A stretch of DNA of 40,438 bases. It comes from Lysobacterales bacterium. Lineage in GTDB: Bacteria > Pseudomonadota > Gammaproteobacteria > Xanthomonadales > SZUA-5. Of this stretch, positions 30,647 to 36,563 are shown one piece after another. The translations under genes and the position numbers were made by a program. The stretch covers positions 1 through 40,438 of the forward strand of contig JABAQR010000055.1 in assembly GCA_019187485.1 (NCBI GenBank). The letters are read 5' to 3'. Below the pieces are notes generated by a model, which was not told the DNA's origin, searched no databases, and was given only the letters and a program-made list of their open reading frames with translations. How positions within the stretch are numbered: position 1 is the first letter of the stretch; each line of letters starts with the position of its first letter.

Positions 30647-31018
30647 ATGAGCCAGACCACCGACACGATCCCCGCCACCCGCAACGAGGGCTGGGGCTTC
30701 TACGGCACAATGAACGAGCGCGCCGAGACCGCCTGGCCCCTGGCGATGACCGCGGTCGCCAACGCAACCGGCGAGTCCCTCGACATCGTGCGCGTTTTCC
30801 TCGACAGCCGATTTGGCCGCCACTTCGCGGACGACGTCCTCAACGCCGTCGACGAAGGCAACGCCCTGGCGGACGCCATCAACGTCGCCACGCGCAAGTG
30901 GATGGGATGGACGATTGGGCGCCAGGCCAGCAAGGACTACGGCATCCCACGCGGGTTGCCCTACCTGACGGGCTACGTGATCCACTGCGGCATTATCGAC
31001 GAGTCGTGCGCCGCCTGA
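30647..31018 (+). CDS. Hypothetical protein
   Basis: This 123-aa protein carries ERAETAWPLAMTAVANATGE, VRVFLDSRFGRHFADDVLNA, VDEGNALADAINVATRKWMG and LPYLTGYVIHCGIIDE. It looks like an ordinary folded helical protein; no family recognised. Its stop overlaps the start of the next gene as TGATG, so the two are translationally coupled. It is the last gene preceded by a plus-strand element. Confidence 0.65.
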   Translation: MSQTTDTIPATRNEGWGFYGTMNERAETAWPLAMTAVANATGESLDIVRVFLDSRFGRHFADDVLNAVDEGNALADAINVATRKWMGWTIGRQASKDYGIPRGLPYLTGYVIHCGIIDESCAA

Positions 31019-31242
31019 TGAATACGCCTGCTGCCGAACGGGAGCAGGCGCTGCGTTGGCTGATCGCCAACCGGCGTCCGGACGTCTCCATCGAACAGGC
31101 CGTGCGCTTGATGTGCACGGTGCTGCCCCGCGATCTCACCACGATGCAACTGCTGCGGCGCATCGCGGAGGAGGAAGACGCCAAAGCGCCTTCGCACCGA
31201 TTCAACTGGCGCATCCTTCCTGGTCTGCCGCCTGGCGGATAG
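31018..31242 (+). CDS. Hypothetical small protein, last gene of the plus-strand block
   Basis: This 74-aa protein (MNTPAAEREQALRWLIANRR, VSIEQAVRLMCTVLPRDLTT, MQLLRRIAEEEDAKAPSHRF) is helical. ATG 31018 is the first in frame that overlaps the previous stop (TGATG). Its end overlaps the convergent methyltransferase by 41 bp (31202-31242). Function unknown. Confidence 0.6.
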   Translation: MNTPAAEREQALRWLIANRRPDVSIEQAVRLMCTVLPRDLTTMQLLRRIAEEEDAKAPSHRFNWRILPGLPPGG

Positions 31243-32443
31243 CCTTCTTGCCGGTGAAGTCCTCCCAACGCCGCACGATCACGTCGGCGTATTTCGGATC
31301 CAACTCCATCACACGCGCCACGCGCCCGGACTTCTCGGCGGCAATCAGCGTGGTGCCAGAGCCGCCAAATGGATCGAGCACCACAGCGCCCGGCCGCGAA
31401 CTATTGCGCAGCGCGCGCTCGACCAGTTCGACCGGCTTCATGGTCGGGTGCAGGTCGTTCTTCTGCGGCTTCTTGATCTGCCAGACGTCGCTCTGGTCGC
31501 GGTCCCCGCACCAGTGCCGCTCGGCGCCCTCGGGCCAGCCGTAGAGGATCGGCTCGTACTGGCGCTGGTAGTCGGCACGGCCGAGCGTGAAGGTGTGCTT
31601 GGCCCAGATGATGAACGTCGACCAGTGGCCGCCCGCGGCGCGGAAGGCGGCCTGCAGCGCATCCAACTCGCTTGACGACATCGCGACGTAGATCGCGCCA
31701 TCGCAGCGCGCGAGCATCGGCGTCAGCGCGGCCAGCAGGAAGTCGTAGAAGCCGTCACCCAGGTTGTCGTTGAGGATTGCGCGGTCCTTGCCACGCAGCT
31801 TGTCCTTAGCGCTGTTGGCGTAGTTCACGTTGTACGGCGGATCGGTGAAGACCATGGCCACGCGCTCGTCGCCGAGCAGCGCGTCGTAGCTGCCGGCCAG
31901 GGTCGCGTCGCCGCACAGCAGGCGATGCGGGCCCATGTGCCAAATGTCGCCGGCGCGGGACACCGGCGCATCGGACACCTCCGGGACGGCATCCTCATCG
32001 GTCTGCCCGGACACCTCTGGCTCGTCGCCAGCCATCAGTTCTGCGAGCGCGTCGGCGTCGAAGCCGGTGATGTCGAGGTCGAAGCCAGCGTCCTGCAGAT
32101 CAGCAAGTTCGACGCGAAGGAGATCCTCATCCCAAGTCGCGTTCTCGGCGATGCGGTTGTCGGCCAGCACCAGCGCGCGGCGCTGCGTCGGCGTCAGATG
32201 GTCCAGCACCACGACCGGCACCGTGATGAGCCCAAGCTTCTGGGCCGCGGCAAGGCGCCCGTGCCCGGCCACGATCACGCCGTCGCTACCCGCCAGAATC
32301 GGGTTGGTGAACCCGAACTCTGCGATGCTGGCGGCGATCTGCGCCACCTGCGCGTCCGAGTGCTGGCGCGCGTTGCGGGCGTAGGGGATGAGCTTGGCGG
32401 TCGGCCAGGGCTCGATCTTCTCGGCCAGCCAGGATCGCGTCAT
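31202..32443 (-). CDS. ParB-domain DNA methyltransferase (DPPY type)
   Basis: This 413-aa protein's N-terminal half (residues 10-130) is a ParB-like domain: IPYARNARQHSDAQVAQIAA, GVIVAGHGRLAAAQKLG and VLADNRIAE. The C-terminal half is a methylase with DPPY (201-204) before DPFGGSGTT (357-365), the order of beta-class N6-adenine or N4-cytosine enzymes. Such phage proteins modify DNA at short sites and may protect it from host restriction. No restriction partner is adjacent. Its start overlaps the next upstream gene by ATGA (32440-32443). Confidence 0.88.
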   Translation of the reverse strand: MTRSWLAEKIEPWPTAKLIPYARNARQHSDAQVAQIAASIAEFGFTNPILAGSDGVIVAGHGRLAAAQKLGLITVPVVVLDHLTPTQRRALVLADNRIAENATWDEDLLRVELADLQDAGFDLDITGFDADALAELMAGDEPEVSGQTDEDAVPEVSDAPVSRAGDIWHMGPHRLLCGDATLAGSYDALLGDERVAMVFTDPPYNVNYANSAKDKLRGKDRAILNDNLGDGFYDFLLAALTPMLARCDGAIYVAMSSSELDALQAAFRAAGGHWSTFIIWAKHTFTLGRADYQRQYEPILYGWPEGAERHWCGDRDQSDVWQIKKPQKNDLHPTMKPVELVERALRNSSRPGAVVLDPFGGSGTTLIAAEKSGRVARVMELDPKYADVIVRRWEDFTGKKAIRQAADQEGCAS

Positions 32444-33840
32444 GCGCTGGCTCCGGCGCGCGCCGCGGCCACTGCATCGAAACTCTCGCCGGTCGCGTGC
32501 AGGCGCACCGGCACGTCTGGAAAGGTCTGGCGAAAGCGCCGGATCGCCACGTCCACGTACTCCGGCGCGATCTCGACCGCTCGCGCCACGCGGTTCGTGC
32601 GCTGCGCCGCCAGGATCGTCGTGCCGGAGCCACAGAACGGCTCGAACACAATCTCGCCCTCAGCCGAGTAGGCCTCGATGACGAACTGCGGCAGCGCCAC
32701 GGGAAACACCGCAGGATGGTCGATGCCTTCCCCGATCTTGCCCTTGTGGCGCATGACCCGGATGACCGAGTCGGGGATGCGGTGGTCCTGTGTGGGCTGG
32801 CCGGCATGGGTCCAACCCCCAACGTCGCCATCCTTGCCGCGCAGTGCGGTGGACGATCCGTCCGCGCGCAGATGCGTTTCTTGCCCGGCGAACTTGCAGG
32901 GCACGATCTTGTTCGGCTTGCGCGTATCGCGGTTGAAGTGGAAGACGAACTCGAAGCTCGGCGCGAGCCGGCCGGCCCAGTCGCCCGGCATGCCCGGGCC
33001 CTGGTCCCAGACGTACCACGCGAAACGCCGCCAACCTTGGGTGCGCATCCAGCCGAGCCAGGCATCCCAATACGGGATGAACTCGTTGTCGCGGTGGATG
33101 AGGCCGAGGTTGACCAGGACCTGACCGTCGTCGGCCATCGGCAGCGGCGCGAACACGCCGCGCATTAGTGCATCCCAATCGGCGATGCCACCGGTGGTGT
33201 AGTCGCGCTGGTTGCCGTAGGGCGGCGAGGTGAAGCACAAGTGCGCGCGGTCGTCCTGCATCAACGCAGCAATCGCGTCGCGGTCGCTGGCGTCGCCACA
33301 GATCAGACGATGCGCGCCGAGCAGCCAGACATCGCCCGGGCGCGACACCGCAACCATCGGTGCATCGGGAACCTCGTCTGCCGCGTCGTCCTCTTGTGGC
33401 GCTTCCTCGGTTTCCTCGGGAGCCGCGTCCTCGGTGTCGGTGAGCATCAACTGCAGCTCAGCGTCTTCGAAACCCGTCAGGGCGAGGTCAAACCCGGCCT
33501 CGGTGAGGTCGGCCAGCTCCAGCGCCAGCATTTCCTCGTCCCAGCCAGCATCGAGCGCCAGGCGGTTATCGGCGATAACATAGGCACGCTTCTGCGCCGG
33601 CGACAGATGGGTCAGCTCGATCACCGGGACGTCGGCCAGTCCCAGCTTGCGTGCCGCCGCCAAGCGCCCGTGGCCGGCGATGATGCCGTGGTCGGCATCG
33701 ACCAGGATCGGCGTGGTCCAGCCGAACTCGGCGATGCTCGCGGCGATCTTGGCGATCTGCGCATCGCTGTGCGTGCGCGGATTGCGGGCATAGGGGATCA
33801 GCGTCTCGACCTGGCGGTACTCGACGTGGAGCGGATTCAC
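32440..33840 (-). CDS. Second ParB-domain DNA methyltransferase (SPPY type, GTG start)
   Basis: This 466-aa protein has an N-terminal ParB-like domain (IPYARNPRTHSDAQIAKIAA, GIIAGHGRLAAARKLGL) and acidic linker (EDAAPEETEEAPQEDDA). The methylase carries SPPY (205-208) and a C-terminal FEPFCGSGTT. The SPPY motif with a preceding T suits N4-cytosine methylation, unlike its DPPY neighbour, so the two may target different bases; this is inference. I place the start at GTG 33840. No ATG in frame lies between the terminator hairpin (33867-33892) and the ParB motifs, and longer starts would run through that hairpin. It shares its layout with the next gene, as if by old duplication. Confidence 0.82.
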   Translation of the reverse strand: MNPLHVEYRQVETLIPYARNPRTHSDAQIAKIAASIAEFGWTTPILVDADHGIIAGHGRLAAARKLGLADVPVIELTHLSPAQKRAYVIADNRLALDAGWDEEMLALELADLTEAGFDLALTGFEDAELQLMLTDTEDAAPEETEEAPQEDDAADEVPDAPMVAVSRPGDVWLLGAHRLICGDASDRDAIAALMQDDRAHLCFTSPPYGNQRDYTTGGIADWDALMRGVFAPLPMADDGQVLVNLGLIHRDNEFIPYWDAWLGWMRTQGWRRFAWYVWDQGPGMPGDWAGRLAPSFEFVFHFNRDTRKPNKIVPCKFAGQETHLRADGSSTALRGKDGDVGGWTHAGQPTQDHRIPDSVIRVMRHKGKIGEGIDHPAVFPVALPQFVIEAYSAEGEIVFEPFCGSGTTILAAQRTNRVARAVEIAPEYVDVAIRRFRQTFPDVPVRLHATGESFDAVAAARAGASA

Positions 33841-33866
33841 GCGGATGCGGGTCCTGAAAATGAAAA

Positions 33867-33892
33867 ACCCGCCGACGAACGCCGTGGCGGGT
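33867..33892 (-). terminator. Intrinsic terminator upstream of the methyltransferases
   Basis: ACCCGCC (33867-33873) and GGCGGGT (33886-33892) form a 7-bp stem with a 12-nt loop. Read on the minus strand it is followed by a T-rich run (TTTTCATTTTC), as for a rho-independent terminator. It would stop transcription arriving from the toxin-antitoxin genes and isolate the methyltransferase pair. The latter would then need its own promoter between here and 33840, where I see none clearly. Confidence 0.6.
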
Positions 33893-33913
33893 GGAGTGGA
33901 ATCGGTGGGGTAG

Positions 33914-33959
33914 TGCGAACCGGGTGCGAACCTGCGAACCCTGCGAACCTCGGTTCGCA
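33914..33959. repeat. Cluster of TGCGAACC repeats (iteron-like or operator)
   Basis: TGCGAACC occurs at 33914-33921, 33925-33932, 33933-33940 and 33942-33949, and in inverted form (GGTTCGCA) at 33952-33959. The fourth and the inverted copy form a perfect 8-bp-arm palindrome with a 2-bp gap. It lies in the 353-bp stretch without a gene (33841-34193) between the methyltransferases and HigA. The rest of that stretch (33960-34193) shows no credible gene. The arrangement suits a multi-site binding protein: a phage regulator or a replication initiator. Confidence 0.65.
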
Positions 33960-34193
33960 CCCTGACGCTAGGGAAGCATCGCGCTCGCGCCCCCCGCATG
34001 GCCCTTCTGGCAGGAAGGACCCCTTTTGCCCCGAGAGCGTCGCGGCGAAGCCACTGTGGCTTCATCGCCACTGCTCCCGAGCATGGATGAAATCCTACTG
34101 CGGATCGCCGAATTTGTTGCGCGGCCTGATCGCCGTGCATTTCCCACCAACACCGCAATCACGCTGTGCAGCGCGCCAAAACGCGCCAAAACC

Positions 34194-34454
34194 CTACGGC
34201 GTGAAATGAACTCGGTTGGTCGCGGCTTCGTGGTCGAGTTGCAGGCCAATCCAAAAATCTTCGGACGTGCCGAAGAAGCGCGACAGGCGCAGCCCAGTGT
34301 CCACGGTAACGGCGTGGGCCCCCGCCACGATCTCAGCGATGCTCTGCTGCGAAACGCCGGTCGCAAGGGCCAGTCGGTACTGGCTGATGCCCATCGGCTC
34401 CAGGAACTCGTGCATCAGGATCTCGCCGGGATGCGGGTATGGAATCTCTCGCAT
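34194..34454 (-). CDS. higA: HigA-type XRE antitoxin
   Basis: This 86-aa protein is a classic HigA: PHPGEILMHEFLEPMGISQY, RLALATGVSQQSIAEIVAG (HTH), AVTVDTGLRLSRFFGTSEDF and WIGLQLDHEAATN. HigA neutralises HigB and represses its operon. No HigB lies next to it; the gene upstream (29 bp) is a ParE-like toxin that already has a ParD partner. It may therefore be an orphan antitoxin, possibly an anti-toxin decoy for a host HigB, or a third regulator of the ParDE pair. ATG 34454 gives the family's normal length. Confidence 0.88.
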   Translation of the reverse strand: MREIPYPHPGEILMHEFLEPMGISQYRLALATGVSQQSIAEIVAGAHAVTVDTGLRLSRFFGTSEDFWIGLQLDHEAATNRVHFTP

Positions 34455-34483
34455 GGCCCATCTCCTCAGTGGTAATCGACGAC

Positions 34484-34840
34484 TCAACGCCTGCCCTTCA
34501 ACCGTTCGACTTCCGCGAGGAACGCTGGCGTGAGTTCTGCGATCAGAGTTTCGATGTCGCGCACCTGGTGCTGGATGGTCAGCACCGCAATACCTTGCGG
34601 AATGGTCTCGTAGACGATGAAGTGGCGCTGCGCCGGCGCCATCATGAACGGTGCGGAACGAGGCTGACGCAAGCGGCCAGCGTTTGGATTCGCTGCCGCT
34701 TCTTGCATCGCGGCGTAGATATCGGCGATGTAGCGCGTGGCGACCGCTTCGCCCCATTGACGAGTCGAGCGGGCATGAATCGAACGCAGGTCGAGCGCGG
34801 CCCGTCGCGTCAGGAAGAAGCGCGCGGCTGGCACACTCAT
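34484..34840 (-). CDS. parE: ParE/RelE-superfamily toxin
   Basis: This 118-aa protein matches ParE: FFLTRRAALDLRSIHARSTR, QWGEAVATRYIADIYAAMQE, NPNAGRLRQPRSAPFMM and QRHFIVYETIPQGIAVLTIQ, ending HQVRDIETLIAELTP. ParE toxins inhibit DNA gyrase. The start overlaps the antitoxin stop (ATGA). The order antitoxin then toxin, with 4-bp overlap, is the standard ParDE operon. The C-terminal extension (FLAEVERLKGRR) is somewhat longer than average. Confidence 0.88.
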   Translation of the reverse strand: MSVPAARFFLTRRAALDLRSIHARSTRQWGEAVATRYIADIYAAMQEAAANPNAGRLRQPRSAPFMMAPAQRHFIVYETIPQGIAVLTIQHQVRDIETLIAELTPAFLAEVERLKGRR

Positions 34841-35106
34841 CGCCAGCCGTTGGCTTCATTCTGGTCCAGCAAGGCCATGTCGGCCTTGAAGTCGCCCGTT
34901 GACTCAAACGCGCGCCCTGCGGCCAGATCGCGGTAGCCAGCCAGGATGGCGTCTTGCAGGAACGGGATCTCGCGCCGCTCCATGTCGCGTCGAATCAGAT
35001 CGCGGACGTATTCACTGGGCGTTTCGTAAAGACCGTCGTCACCGACCATTCGACCCACGAAATCGGCCAACGGCTGGGACAGGCGAGCATTGATGCGTTC
35101 GGACAT
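34837..35106 (-). CDS. parD: ParD-type ribbon-helix-helix antitoxin
   Basis: This 89-aa protein has a ribbon-helix-helix N-terminal part (INARLSQPLADFVGRMVGDD, LYETPSEYVRDLIRRDMERR), which binds DNA as a dimer. The C-terminal region wraps around the toxin (LAAGRAFESTGDFKADMALL). It represses its own operon through the sites just upstream (see 35139-35166). Addiction modules of this kind stabilise mobile elements, including prophages. Confidence 0.88.
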   Translation of the reverse strand: MSERINARLSQPLADFVGRMVGDDGLYETPSEYVRDLIRRDMERREIPFLQDAILAGYRDLAAGRAFESTGDFKADMALLDQNEANGWR

Positions 35107-35138
35107 GGGAGCCTCGTCAGGTCTGGCTTCGACGGCCT

Positions 35139-35166
35139 ATTGTCGCATGCATGCGTCCATTGTCGC
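35139..35166 (-). promoter_or_regulatory. Candidate ParD operator
   Basis: A 12-bp perfect palindrome CGCATGCATGCG (35144-35155) is overlapped and flanked by two direct copies of ATTGTCGC (35139-35146 and 35159-35166) set 20 bp apart. The group lies 33-60 bp before the parD start, where an autoregulatory site would be expected. On the minus strand GCGACAAT, which includes a fair -10 match (GACAAT), occurs twice. A small hairpin (GCACC/GGTGC, 35184-35197) directly behind the DUF6362 stop might terminate that gene. Confidence 0.55.
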
Positions 35167-35197
35167 CATATTTGCCCCAAATTGCACCAGAAGGTGC

Positions 35198-35593
35198 CTA
35201 GGCTGAGATCAGCTTGGCATTGAGCCGCTCCACCACGATCTCCAGCGCCCTTTGCCAACGCCGCCACGCCGTGCTGCGGTCGCAAGCGAAGCGGATTGTG
35301 ATGTCGCGCCAGCCGTAGCGCTTGGCGCGCATCCACACCAGGTGGCGCTGCTCCTCGTCGAGCCACTGCACCCAGTGCATCGTCTCCAGCATGCGGTCGA
35401 CGGCCGCGGGTGACGGCGGGAACGGGCGATAGACCTTCTCGTCGGCCGAGAAGGCTTCCCAGGCGCTACGGGCGATCACCGGCCAGGTGTTGAAGTAACC
35501 CTGCACCCGCACGGGTGGCAGGCGCCGACTGGTGCTGGCGGCTTCCTCAAAGCGGGCCGCGACCGCATCGATGGTCCAGACGGGATCAGCCAC
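35198..35593 (-). CDS. DUF6362-family protein (GTG start)
   Basis: This 131-aa protein begins VADPVWTIDAVAARFEEAAS and carries RRLPPVRVQGYFNTWPVIAR, FPPSPAAVDRMLETMHWVQW, LDEEQRHLVWMRAKRYGWRD and TIRFACDRSTAWRRWQRALE. The last stretch looks like a sigma-type HTH. I recall this as DUF6362, common in phages near early genes. The GTG at 35593 is chosen because ACGGAGG lies 8 nt before it. It overlaps the upstream gene by 8 bp. It may act as a transcription or packaging regulator; that is inference. Confidence 0.78.
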   Translation of the reverse strand: MADPVWTIDAVAARFEEAASTSRRLPPVRVQGYFNTWPVIARSAWEAFSADEKVYRPFPPSPAAVDRMLETMHWVQWLDEEQRHLVWMRAKRYGWRDITIRFACDRSTAWRRWQRALEIVVERLNAKLISA

Positions 35594-35789
35594 GACGCGC
35601 GCCTCCGTAGAGCCGCTCACCGATGGCCTTCACGAACTCCCGCTCGAAGTAGTCGAGGCGGTCGTCGGTCACGTGCACGACAAGGATGTGCTGGTCGCGC
35701 CAGCCACGTTCCTTCATCGCCTCGAGGTCCGCGGTCTCGGGCTGGATGCGGGCCAAGGGGCAGCGATAGGTGGGCGTCGGGATCTTCAT
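35586..35789 (-). CDS. Small phage protein
   Basis: This 67-aa protein begins MKIPTPTYRCPLARIQPETA, followed by MKERGWRDQHILVVHVTDDR, LDYFEREFVKAIGERLYG. ATG 35789 has GGAGG 6 nt upstream; the start codon directly follows the stop of the resolvase fragment. It resembles short proteins found next to phage RuvC-like resolvases. Its C-terminus overlaps DUF6362. Function unknown. Confidence 0.68.
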   Translation of the reverse strand: MKIPTPTYRCPLARIQPETADLEAMKERGWRDQHILVVHVTDDRLDYFEREFVKAIGERLYGGARRG

Positions 35790-35790
35790 C

Positions 35791-36000
35791 TCACGCCTCC
35801 TGGCCGGCGATGGCCCAGTGCAGCAGCGCCAGCGCATCGGCTTCGTTGTCGTCGGTGGGCGCATGTCCGAGTGTGCGCATCGCGCTCAACACGTCGTCCT
35901 TGGATGCGTTGCCTTTGCCGGTGGCGTGCTTCTTGATCGTGCCGACCGGCACGCCCTGGTAGGGAACCTGGTGCTGCTCGCACAACCCTTCCGCCACTGT
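35791..36000 (-). pseudogene. RuvC-like resolvase, N-terminal half missing
   Basis: The native remnant is about 70 residues: TVAEGLCEQHQVPYQGVPVG, TIKKHATGKGNASKDDVLSA, MRTLGHAPTDDNEADALALL and HWAIAGQEA. This is the C-terminal half of phage RuvC-type Holliday-junction resolvases, including the DNEADALALL end of the active centre. Upstream of about nt 36000 the frame stays open to 36321 but is no longer resolvase-like. The break is abrupt, and from there plus-strand coding-like sequence begins, so I treat this as a recombination junction. Without its N-terminal acidic residue it cannot be catalytic. Confidence 0.78.
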
Positions 36001-36563
36001 GGAGTACGCCAACGGCGCCTTGCAGATCGATTCGGTGCTGCCCGCCGCGACGCTGGTCAGCATCCTGCACCTGCACGGCATCGCGACCGCCGAGCCCGGG
36101 TGCGACGACTGCGACGGCGGCTGAGGCCTGAGTCGAAATCGCCCGCCTGCTGGAACCGCCGCCGCGCGCCCAGCGGCGTTGCGTTGGCCGAGAACTGCGG
36201 TCATTTGGTCTGCCGGGTTCCCAAGCCGAACTGGCGCGAACAGACGCGACGCGGTGCCAAAGGGAACCCGCAGTTGATCAGCGAAATGTGAAGAAAATGC
36301 ATTTGACTTGATCTGGATCAAGGTTGCGACGGCCGTTTGGGTACGACTTTAGTCGAATATTCGACGGAATCCAGGGCGTTGCGGAATTCGATGGATGCGT
36401 GGTGGACGAGTCCTTCTGCGCAAGCGCTGACCCCCGGCCGGCAGTCATTCTCGATGAACTGACTCCCGCCGCGGGTTCGCCGCCGATCGAGATCGCTGCG
36501 CCATGCCAGCCCCCGGACGTGCATTCACCGGGAGTTCCAAATGTTCTCCAAGGAGAAGAACCC
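36001..36563 (+). other. Junction region without a complete gene
   Basis: At 36001-36123 a short plus-strand frame (EYANGALQIDSVLPAATLVS, ILHLHGIATAEPGCDDCDGG, stop TGA) reads like the C-terminal tail of an unidentified gene, starting where the resolvase is broken. From 36124 on the sequence is non-coding. It carries an ANR/FNR-type site (36308-36321, own entry) and, 30 bp later, a perfect 14-bp palindrome GTCGAATATTCGAC (36352-36365). AAGGAG lies 8 nt before ATG 36564. I find no convincing -35/-10 pair by eye. Confidence 0.55.
36308..36321 (+). promoter_or_regulatory. FNR/ANR-type binding site
   Basis: TTGATCTGGATCAA is a perfect match to TTGAT-N4-ATCAA, the site bound by the oxygen-sensing regulators FNR and ANR. 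It lies 242 bp before the start of the secreted repeat protein. If functional it links that gene to low oxygen. The site is palindromic; it could also serve something to the left, but no intact gene lies there. Confidence 0.6.

Noticed and set aside
34026..34475. A plus-strand open frame of 149 codons overlapping higA
   Set aside because: Most of it is antisense to HigA. The unique first 55 codons show no RBS that I trust and no recognisable features.
34845..34862. CGTTGGCTTCATTC, resembling the first half of the 31-nt element
   Set aside because: The second half is absent at the correct distance and the bases are explained by the parD coding sequence.
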